Assembly (NCBI RefSeq): GCF_000002985.6
Contig: NC_003279.8
Location: 10,416,001-10,480,000, forward strand
Origin: Caenorhabditis elegans
Lineage: Eukaryota > Nematoda > Chromadorea > Rhabditida > Rhabditidae
Direction: 5' to 3'
DNA length: 64,000 nt
Below the pieces are notes generated by a model. It saw only the letters and a list, made by a program, of their open reading frames with translations, was not told where the DNA came from and did not search any database. Shown in pieces: positions 13,027 through 25,200 of this stretch; position 1 is the stretch's first letter, and every line of letters begins with the position of its first letter. Position numbers and translations under genes: made by a program.

Positions 13027-13740
13027 TTTCGAAAGCGAATGAAATGTTGGAAAGCAGGATTCATCGAATGGCAACATGAATTGGAACTAGGCAACCGATG
13101 AAGTTTCCGATGGAAATCCATGGAGATTTTTGTTTTATTTGATTTTATTTTTACATGTTTTTATTCATGTTTTTCGTACATTTTTTTGTATTTTATGAGC
13201 TCTATTGTCATGGAAACACGCTGCTTTGTGGGATTTTTCTTGAAATGTTTGTTATAGCAGTTGAATATGAAGTTGTCTTATGAAGTGAAGTGACTTATGA
13301 AGTGTCTTATGATATGAAGTGAGAATAATTTATATTTTACCAGAATCATAACTTTTGAAAGTTATACTTTCCAGATTCAGAAATATTTTTATAAAGATTC
13401 AATAATTCAATTTCAATTTCAATTTCAATTTCAATTTCAAGAATATAAAGATTCAGAAACAGGCGAGATAAACTCCTCTAATGGCTTGATCGGGTGCATT
13501 TACATCAGGATCATTGAATTGTTCAACTTTCTTCATAATTTCCCTCCTAGAGTTCCACGTGTTTCGCATAATAAAATAAAACTCCGGGTACTCGAATATC
13601 AATTTAAGGGGAGAAAGTAGAGAAGAGTGTAGCTATCATTAACTGATAAGAGTCGCCAACTATGGTCTCTCACTGTTTATAATCATTCGCCTCCCGTCGG
13701 GCTCACTGAGCACATTCTTTTCTTTGGGAGAAAAGAGAAA
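13027..13740. promoter_or_regulatory. Divergent intergenic interval with a (TTTCAA)n microsatellite
   Basis: The interval lies between the starts of two divergently transcribed genes (13026 on minus, 13741 on plus) and probably contains both promoters. A (CAATTT)n / (TTTCAA)n microsatellite sits at about 13397-13440. Direct repeats of TTATGAAGTG occur near 13277-13320. I see no gene here. Confidence 0.5.
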
Positions 13741-16283
13741 ATGAATTTCGAACTTATTCTAGTTTCTCTAGCAACATGTATTTTATCTGTAAATGCAGAT
13801 TTTGTAAGTTTTCGTAATTAAAAAAAATTGATATATGTACATATTCGGATTTAAAAATCCCAAAAAACAAATAAAAATAGATTTTCAATTGTATTGTATT
13901 ATACAATACAATACAATACAATAGATGTTCAATAACATGCACAAGGTGTAATAGATCTTTAAAAATTAAGATGTGGAGCACTTCGAGCTAGAAAAAATTA
14001 GATCTGAAATTTTTCCAGTTTTGATAATTTTACGGATGACTAGGCTTTCTTTGATTTTTTTCCGTCCTTGAATGTCTGCAAAATCATCGTAGGATATTCT
14101 TTGAAAAATTCCGATTTTCCTTCAGCACGAGGAATGCCGTCAATCCCTCCGCGATGGACGTCTTCGTATCGAAACAGTTGCAGAAACTCTGGCATCTCGT
14201 GAAATCGATCGACTTGTCTCACTAATGTCTAACTCGAAAGATCAAATTAAGGGTTATAATGCAGAAAAATTGAATTACTCTCCAAAACTTCAAGATCTCA
14301 TCAAAATCCGAGATGATCAGCCACCATGTCCACAACCAAATGCAACAATGTTCACAACACCTACTACGCCGGCTGCACCCACAACGACTGCTGATCCAAC
14401 TACAGTTGCAGATGACACAACTACAGCTGGAGCAACCGATTCGAGCACATCTGGAGCATCGGATGCACCATCATCAACACCACCACCTCCACCGAAAATT
14501 TCTGACAAGAAGAAAAGATTCAGTCCAAGTAAAGTATATGTGACAAAGACAAAGGATATGGATCCTTTCTCCTGGTATATGAAGACTCTTCATGTAAGCT
14601 GAAATTATGACTTAGGAGGCTTAGGCTTAGGCTTTTTCCTATGTTTCGACTTAGGCTTAGACTTACGTGTTGGCATGGAGAATTGCATCGTGCCTACGAA
14701 CGCGTGTCTCACGCCTACCTGCCCTGTCTCTTCTCCGATACTCCTTCACAGGCTGTATATATATGTCTATTTTTCAGTACTACATGAAACGTGAATCAGA
14801 AGTTTGTAATAATCAAATCACCGATCTTAACTCCATCACCGAAGATCAACTTTTCGGATACTTCTCCACACTTGCTACTGCTCATCCAGGACCATTCTGT
14901 TCACTTTGTCATAGATTTGCCGAAGAAATTCATTCAAAAGTATTGAAACCAAATAGCCTTCTGATTACTGATGATGAATACCATATTTCACATCTTCTCT
15001 ACAATCATTTTCCAAAGCCAAAAGCAATTTGTACAGCTATTGCGCCGGGATGTGATGACGATTATGCAGCGAGGGGTAAGAGAAATCCGATAGAAATTGA
15101 AACTATTTTTCGATTTTTTATTCAGTTTTTGAAATTATTTTTCTAGAAAAAAATTATTGAAAAAAAAAATTATAAACTTCACGAAGAAGATCCTTCATGA
15201 AAAATTCAGCAGATGTTCTAAAATTTTAACTTTTTTCTAATTAAAACGTTTAAAACTAGATTTCAGATTTTTTTTAAACCCAAAGTTCGAAAAATCTCCC
15301 AAAAAATATTAAAATCATATATTTGGAAATTAAAGTTTAAAACAAAAATGTGTTTTGCATCAATCACATTTTTCCAGTGTTATGCTTTCGAAACATCACT
15401 TTAAAAATACATTATTACACAGTTGTTGTGAAGTTTACCGATGTTCCATTCAAAAATTTGGTCTCACCACGAAGACTTCACATTTTTCAGAATTTTGTAC
15501 GATTTAGCACGTTTTCAGAGAATTTCCTGATTTAACAAGAGAAAAAACGTTTAAAAAAATCGAAATAATTTTCGAATTGAGTTACTGTAGAATAAAGGCG
15601 CACACCTACAGTCTTGATTCGAGAATATTTTGTTCGTGGCGAGAGTTTTTAAGCAGAACCACAAAAAATTTCGCAACGTGGAATAATTTTCAATTTCAGT
15701 TCTAAACCTGACCGAATCAGTAGTCTGCCTGGAATGTACCGCCTGTATGTCCATCACAAATGTGCTTCAACATAAGATCTTCCTTCAACCAGCCATGCTT
15801 GATCAGACTTACTATTGGCTCCGCGGAAACCTTTTCCACAATTTGTGTGCTGAACTTTGTCTCGCATTCCAGGGATTAGATATTCCACTTTTCCCGCATG
15901 GATTTACTTATGACGGATGCCAGAATGTGATGAAAAAGAAGTTTTATCAGCTTATCGACGTTGCAACAGTTATCACTAGACCCGAAAGATTTTGCAGTTT
16001 GGAGCTTCAATGGTGTGAGCTCAATGAGCAGCCAAATGCACTTCATTGTCTACGAGAACTTTGTCAAGAGTGTGAGTTTTTCTCAACTAAAGATAAAAAT
16101 ATAAACGAAACCATTATTACAGATTTCAAAGATACTCCACAAACTCGTTGGCTTTGTAGTCAAATTCCAGATAGACCGGAGCAAGCAGATGCATTTTTAA
16201 ATATTCGACAAACGAAAGTGAAAAAAGAAAAGAAAGACTATCATATGGAATTCGAGAAAAGAAACCTTCACGATGAACTTTAG
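13741..16283 (+). CDS. Secreted cysteine-rich protein, possibly saposin-like
   Basis: Exons: 13741-13803, 14126-14593, 14778-15075, 15700-16071 and 16123-16283, giving about 453 residues with consistent phases. Exon 1 encodes a clean signal peptide (MNFELILVSLATCILSVNAD). A Thr/Pro/Ala-rich linker follows (ATMFTTPTTPAAPTTTADPT), likely O-glycosylated. Two Cys-rich helical stretches come next, one around PFCSLCHRFAEEI...ICTAIAPGC and one around VVCLECTACM...LCAELC...FCSLELQWC. Their spacing is reminiscent of saposin-like domains, but I regard that assignment as tentative. The C-terminus is Lys-rich. No transmembrane segment follows the signal peptide, so secretion is expected. It is transcribed away from the GPCR-like gene. 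Confidence 0.72.
14606..14665. repeat. Interstitial telomere-like TTAGGC repeats in an intron
   Basis: The second intron of the secreted Cys-rich gene contains several TTAGG-type words: GGCTTAGGCTTAGGC at about 14620-14634 and ACTTAGGCTTAGACTTA at about 14649-14665. TTAGGC is the nematode telomere unit. The copies are few and imperfect, as is common for interstitial telomeric sequence. Confidence 0.7.
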
Positions 16284-16490
16284 ACGTTTTCTTATAATTG
16301 CATAATTTAATTTTTATAAACTTTTTACTTTGCTGATTCTTCTTTTATATTTTGTGTCTTTAAACAAAACGCTGACTTTCCTTTCTCCAATATTAATAGT
16401 CTCTAGAGTCACGAACAGTAGTCGAATTCCTGTGTTCAAGTAGTAAATGTTTACTCTCACCGGATACCAAAACTTAACTCATTTTACTAA

Positions 16491-16878
16491 ATGTTCACGA
16501 TGAAACGAAGTGTAGCATTTTGTTTAATATTAATTCCTATAACAATTTCAACGCAATGTTTCGTTTGCGATTCATTTCAAGGTTATTGTGATTTCGATGG
16601 TTCAACATGTGTTGGTCCGAAATGTTCGAGACGAACAGCGCCCATGACTAGTGAGTTAATTATTATACAATTGCAGTCAGCTTCGAATTTCAGATGGTTT
16701 GATACGTGAACAACGAATTTGCGTTCCATCCGATTCTCCTATTGGGTGTAGAAAAGCTGTTTTGTGGGATGAGATGGAAGGTGTCGAATGCGTTTGCGAA
16801 GGGCATCTGTGTAACATTGCTTCTTTTTTTTCTATAACTTGCCCATTAACATTGATTATTTTTATGATTTTATTTTAA
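16491..16878 (+). CDS. Small Ly6/three-finger-fold-like protein, probably GPI-anchored
   Basis: Two exons, 16491-16650 and 16694-16878, with a 43-bp intron, encode about 114 residues. The N-terminus is a signal peptide (MKRSVAFCLILIPITIST, from the second Met). Ten closely spaced cysteines follow, beginning QCFVCDSFQGYC and ending CVCEGHLCN; the closing C-x-C...CN pattern is typical of Ly6/uPAR folds. The C-terminus is hydrophobic (SFFSITCPLTLIIFMILF) with no charged tail, as expected for a GPI-attachment signal. Such proteins sit on the cell surface, and the worm ODR-2/HOT proteins are one such family; I cannot place this member. An AATAAA lies just after the stop. It converges on pab-1, leaving 165 bp between the stop codons. 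Confidence 0.75.
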
Positions 16879-17043
16879 CGTGAATAAACATCACAAAAGT
16901 GAGCTTACTCAAGGGGTGGGGTGTGGGGCGGCTAAACCAACCACTAACAAGTAACAAAAAGAAGGGTGACAGTAAGAAAAAAAAACAGGAGATGGGTATG
17001 CTTAGCAACTGGGGGAACGTGCTAAGAGCACTTGGCAATGAAC

Positions 17044-19366
<2,323 letters not shown>

Positions 19367-20250
19367 CTAGCCAGACCGCGGGTTAATGTAGTGTCTGCCT
19401 ACCTACAACTAAAGAGCAAATGACGATAGTACGCTAAGAATAGCAGAAAGGGCGGAGTTAGCCTAATTGTCTAATAAACGCTCACATCTCGGGACCTGGG
19501 AAGTATCGATCGGGAAACACGCAGCAATTATTCGTATCGGTAAAAAATTACTTGTTATTCAACAAAAAGAGACAGAAAACTATATGTCCTTCCCAAATAA
19601 TCATAGAAAACAATTTAGCACGGAAACAAGTAACGGTTCGAATTACGAAATAGGAAAAATCAATAAAACTCACGTTTTGGTGTCGGATCGTCCAAAGAAT
19701 AATTTTTTTGGTGATTTTTAGGGTTTTTTAAATTTTTATGGGTTTTTGAGCAGTTTAAATTGGGATTTACTGTCCTTTTGCTCAGAGCCAGGAGAACTCG
19801 GATCCCAAAAACCGGAAAAAGACACACTAGTGTTTCAAGGGAGGAGGGAATGTGCCGATGGGTCTCGCCACGAAATGCATCGCGAACCGTAGTTATCGCT
19901 GCTTTGCCCCTATTTCTGGCCCAAAATCTGATACTTTTCGCTGTTTCGTTTCTTTTTTGCAGAAAATTATGTTTTTGAAACCAAATTTTAGTTTATTCGA
20001 CTTATTTCTGTTTTTTAGTTGCAAACTTTCAACAGATAAACGCCTTTTTATATAATTCTTCAAGCTGTAAACTATTATAAATTGAATTTCTTACCACTTA
20101 TTTTTTGAGACGTTGAAATTTTCTGAAGTAGTACGGATGATCGCTTTCGTAAAGACGTTTTGAAGTTATTTGTTTTTTAATGTGCCGTCCTTCTTTTGCT
20201 CTATTTACGTGGCTCAAATTAGAAGTTCACGCAGTTATTTTTTCTATTTT

Positions 20251-20253
20251 CAG
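20251..20253 (+). promoter_or_regulatory. Probable trans-splice acceptor of rpl-30
   Basis: TTTCTATTTTCAG ends at 20253, and the rpl-30 ATG follows 10 bases later. This gives the very short 5' leader usual for worm ribosomal protein mRNAs. Confidence 0.65.
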
Positions 20254-20263
20254 GTAAATCATC

Positions 20264-20844
20264 ATGGCTCCAGCTGCTAAGCCACAGGTTAGTGAAGTTT
20301 CTCTGGAGTTAAATTTTCGAGCAGCGATGGAGTAATCCGGAGCTCGGGTGATTTAATTGAGAAGGAGTAGCTTCCCCGCTCATTCTGTCACGGGCTTCGG
20401 GTGCTCAATGTAAGCGCTCGCGAATTCTCCAATATTCGAACGCCTGATGATCCATATATTCGTTTAGGTCAAGAAAAATGCTGAGAACATCAACTCCCGA
20501 CTCTCCATGGTCATGAAGACTGGACAATACGTCCTCGGATACAAGCAGACTCTCAAATCCCTTCTCAACGGAAAGGCTAAGCTTGTCATCATTGCCAACA
20601 ACACTCCACCACTCAGGTAAATCAATATTTATCATTTCGGATTTTTATTAACTCATGATTAATTTTCAGAAAGTCCGAGATTGAGTACTACGCCATGCTC
20701 GCCAAAACTGGAGTTCACCACTACAACGGAAACAACATTGAGCTCGGAACCGCCTGTGGACGTCTCTTCCGTGTGTGCACCCTTGCAGTCACTGATGCCG
20801 GAGACTCCGACATCATCCTCAGCGTTCCATCTGAGAGCGCATAA
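20264..20844 (+). CDS. rpl-30: 60S ribosomal protein L30 (eL30)
   Basis: Exons 20264-20287, 20468-20616 and 20670-20844 encode 115 residues, the normal length for eL30. Recognisable segments are [20 protein letters not shown], then [20 protein letters not shown] and [20 protein letters not shown]. It is a component of the large ribosomal subunit with an L7Ae/L30-type RNA-binding fold that recognises kink-turns. Exon 1 holds only eight codons and is followed by a 180-bp intron that is GC-richer than most introns here. An AATAAA lies at about 20861, and the mRNA ends within about 70 bp of the convergent MADF gene. Confidence 0.98.
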
Positions 20845-20911
20845 GCTGTTTGTTATTGTTACAATAAATTGTTGAAAACAGTTTAGAATCAGTATTTTTA
20901 ACACAAATTGT

Positions 20912-21708
20912 TTATTGCAAATCAGGTGCGGCTTTAGTAACACTTTCCAGTTGCGCTTCGTAAACGATGTCACGGATGGACTTTTGGATCTTCAGCCAGT
21001 GTATGCGATCCTTGTATCCTATTTCTTTCAATGGGAGGTACAACGATCGACAGAATTCCATGTACTCGTCAGATGGCATTTCTTCTAGTTTCTCTTTCTT
21101 AGAAGAGGGACCTTGGTATAAATCGTACGGCTGTCCCTGGAATTGCATCGGACGTTTTTTCATCACAAAATCGTTTTGATTCACACTGTCCAGGAACATG
21201 AGCGAATCAAAAAACTTCCATTTCGGTCGTATAGGGCATCCATCATGATCAAATGTTAACTTCCGTCGAGTTTTCACGTATGTGTCTTTCAGATTTTTCC
21301 AATGCTTTTCGATTTCTTCGACTGGAAAAAAACCAATTATAACTGAAGTAGAAATGATAACTTACTTGTGAGCGGAGGGCTCAACACGAACTGTTGATTA
21401 ATCACCTCAACAACTTCAGCAAAGAGATTTTTCCGTGCTGCCGAGCTCACTTTTTCTCGTGTTGAATCCCAAAGACCCGGTCTGTGTGCAATTGCTTCAC
21501 ACATTGCAAATCTAACACTATCTGTTACTTGACGCATCATGTACTGAACCTCTTCTTTTTGCTGAATTTGTTGTGAATTTCAGTGTTATTTAGTTGCACA
21601 CCTACATACCTGAGGAACAACATGTGTCATGTGAGAATGTGGTGTAGGACCGGTAGAAGTAGACTGACTTTGATGGCCCTGATGATTTTGGTGACTCCAT
21701 TGGTCCAT
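20912..21708 (-). CDS. MADF-domain protein, candidate DNA-binding factor
   Basis: Exons 21708-21610, 21561-21366 and 21321-20912 encode 234 residues. The N-terminus is Gln/His-rich (MDQWSHQNHQGHQSQSTSTG). A MADF domain then runs from about residue 45 to 130: RPGLWDS, the central helix around FAEVVEVINQQF, KHWKNLKDTYVKTRR and WKFFDSLMFLD, with the three conserved aromatic positions in place. MADF domains are SANT/Myb-related and usually bind DNA in transcription factors. The C-terminal ~100 residues show no domain I recognise. The stop codon TAA lies inside CAATAAAC, so the poly(A) signal may overlap the end of the coding region and leave a very short 3' UTR facing rpl-30. Confidence 0.85.
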
Positions 21709-22287
21709 TGCTCGATAAACTAAGAATATTTTCAAAAAACTGACGATGTTGATGATCGAAAGAGACAGCTATCTAAACTAGTTTTAGTTCATAGTTTTTG
21801 TATAAACTTTGTGAGATTATATTTTTAAACTATTAATTTAGACAAATCTCTCCTATTTGGATATTCGTAATTATTGAAGCTTTCTAATTATTTTTAATAT
21901 CTATCACTTCAATTGAAAAGTCGAAGCATTTTGAAAAGTTCAGCTCGAAGTCTTTAAAAGTCTTTAAAACAAGTCTTTAAAAAATGGTCGCGTCGTCGCA
22001 GGACGTCGAAAATTGATCGGTGCGACGCGTGCGGTGCGGCGTTGCGTGCTGTTGCAGGGATTGTGAGAAGCATAGAGGGTGCAGAATGTCTATTTATTAT
22101 GAAGTATGTGAGGGGGAGCAGACACTGGGTGGATGAAGTCACAATTACAATTATCGTACAACCAATATGGCATCGAGATTGAGAAACAAAAAAGAAAAAA
22201 AGTACAAAGTAGGAAATTGAATTCTAAATTCAACATCTGGATTCAGCTAAGTTGTCTAAATATGTTCACTAAGATGGCAAGAAGCAA
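21709..22287. other. Gene-free interval
   Basis: This lies between the start of the MADF gene and the stop of the next minus-strand gene upstream. It contains a short GC-rich, CG-dinucleotide-rich patch at about 21985-22060 and direct repeats of AGTCTTTAAA at 21950-21980. No supported gene is visible. Confidence 0.5.
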
Positions 22288-25200
22288 TCATTGAGTCGGT
22301 CTGTAGTGAAGTGGATGCTCGCTGGATATCATTGGAAGTGAAGGTGAATGAACGTTGAGACGGCATGTGAACCTTTTTCCAGCTATATCAATTTCAAAGT
22401 GTCCAGATGATACAAATTCAGGTGATACTCCAAACTCTTTATTTTCCACGTAGCCAATGCAAACCTGAAATACAATTTTTGAGAAGATCATCCAGTTTTC
22501 CCAACATTCTTTCTTTCGTTAATTATCCCACTGTCACCTACTGTTCTAGTCTCACCCAACATATGTCTTCTTTGTCTACAATTAACTGGCAGGGGAAAGG
22601 GTCAGACCAACTTCCCCCAAGTCAATACCATTTCGGTGTTCACAAAGAAATGACCAATTGAGGTCATGCCAACTTCCCAAATGCTAGGATTCTTAATGGC
22701 GATAGATATTGTTGTAAGTGAGTGAGCACTGAATACACAACGACAGGTGTGCCAGTGTGACGAGATGATGGTCATATTAATGAGCACGTCACACTGTTTC
22801 TTTTTATCCTAGATATCGGGGATCAAAAGTACGAGTTGAAGACGTGTTGGAATTTACTACAGAGGGAACCGAGAAGGGTCCCAGAAAAATTTAGCTGCCG
22901 AAGAGCAGGTTCAGCTAAGTTACATATGACATTTTGAAATTGTCTAATTTTTAAAAAGGTTTTTAAAAACCATACAATTGTATGGATCAAAATTATTTTT
23001 AAAAAACATTTCAATAATCACATAAATTTCAGGTAAAAACTTAGAAGGTGTTTCAGACATTTTGGAAACGTCATAACTTGGCTGAACCTGATCTTCGATA
23101 GCTAACTATTTTTTTTCAGAATTTCAGATATATTTACCTGACATCCCAAAGTGAAACCATATGCCGCAGAAGTTGTCAACCCAACAGCTCGTCCATCTTT
23201 CAAAATAGTTTCACCTCCTTGAGGCCATGGATCAGTTTCCTTATCATGTCCATCAACAAGCAGTTGTACAAATCGCTTCGAAACTCCACGTTCAACTTGT
23301 TCTTCAAGTGCTTTTTTCCCTATGAAATCCTTTTTAAAATCAACACGGAAAAGTCGTCCACACTCGACAGGTGTCACTGTTGCATTGATATCCTGTCCCC
23401 AGTAGACATAGAATTTTTCAATCCGAAGCTGGCGGAGAGTGTAGTAGCCGGCGTGTTGAAGACTGTATTCTTTTCCTGCGTCAAGAATCTTCTCGTAGAC
23501 ATTTTGAGCAACCTGAATTTTAATAAAATGAAAAAAATACATTAAAGATTTTTCTCACAAGAGTACGGTATGTTTTCAAGGGAATCATAAAACTAAAACC
23601 ATCTTCTCTAAAAACTACACGATTTTGCTGATCGTGATTCCCAGACGCAAAATTTTGTGATTTTTCCGCCAAAAAGCTGTACCCGGTCCCGACACGACAA
23701 TTTTTGGTCAACGCAAAGGGATCTTAGGGAGTACTGTAGTTACAAACTTACGTTGCTGCAGAATGAAAAATCGATGAGAATTCCGCACAAACGAAAGCTT
23801 AACATCACAATACTCAAAAAATGTCGTGTCAAGCCCGGATACCGTATTTCTGGTTCAAAAATTGCAAAACTTTACATCTGGGTGATAGTTTTAATCAAAA
23901 ATTGAAGCTGTTTCATACACTAGCCAGTTTCTACATTTACCTCATTAGGTACATAGATAACCCAACCAAGTTCACCACAATGTGTAACACTTATAGCTCG
24001 TATTCCTGTTGCCATTCCAATATTAATTTCTTGACATCTAAATGTTGGGAAATCGTTACTACTCATCGATAATCCTGTGATATCGCCCATTAGATAACGA
24101 GAAGATGGTCCAATTAAATCAAGAGCCGTGTACGCTCCGGTTACATCTTGAACATGTACTCGTGCTTTCAGAATTGCTTGCCATTTTTTCATCCAAACAA
24201 GTACACGCTCTTGTTGAATAGTCGGTGCAACCATGAAGAACTTCTTTTCTCCGAGTCTGCTCAATGTGCAATCCGTCACATATCCTCCTTTTTGATGTTG
24301 CATTCCTGTGTAGACTGTGGTTCCAATTGGCTCATCAACATTTGCAGAACACAGAAATTGCAGATATTCCACAGCATCTTCACCCTGAAATAGGAGAATA
24401 CTTTATTTCAAATCAGAATTATTGGGAAATTAATTAATAGTACGGATCAGGAAATTTCAAAATTTTTAGTTTTCAGTGTGTCATGTATTCTATAACCCAA
24501 ACCAGAAATTCTGTGGTTTTGCGCCAAGAGTACGGTATTCGGTCTCGACACGACAAATTTATGATAAATTTTCAAATTGTGCGCACCTTTAAAAAAGTAC
24601 TGTAGTTTCAAACTTTCGACTTTTAGTTTTAGAAAAAACTCAAAATATATTATATAATTACTTATACTTTAACAAATCGCAAAAATCTATGAAAAAAAAG
24701 ACTTGGGAACTACAGAATTCAACAAAAATCTTCGTTTCGAGACCAGTTACCGTACTTTTATCAAAAAATACGAAAAACTTGATATTTCACGATTTCTTGA
24801 ACTATAAACTTTACTGTACGAAACCTTACAGTAATATCATATTTGCTGAAACTGCTCATATCCATAAGCCCAACTCGTTCTCTACATGCTTCATATTCAC
24901 TGGCGACCCTTTCGAACCATTCTGGTTTTCCAATAAGCGCATCTTGACCACTCATCAATGCATTTCTTTCAGTTTTTGGTGTTTTCTCAAACCACAGCGG
25001 TCGTTCGTAACCCATAATCTCTCCGAAAACGGCTCCCGCATCTCTCAACTGATGATAAATCGGAGCCATTCGTAGGTTTCTCGCTGTATGGCACTGATGG
25101 GAATGGTAGAGATTCGAATATGTTAGAGCTGCTACTTCAGGTGTTCTTCCTATCAAATATTGATTGTTTGCATGCAAATCAATAAATCTTCCAACATCAA

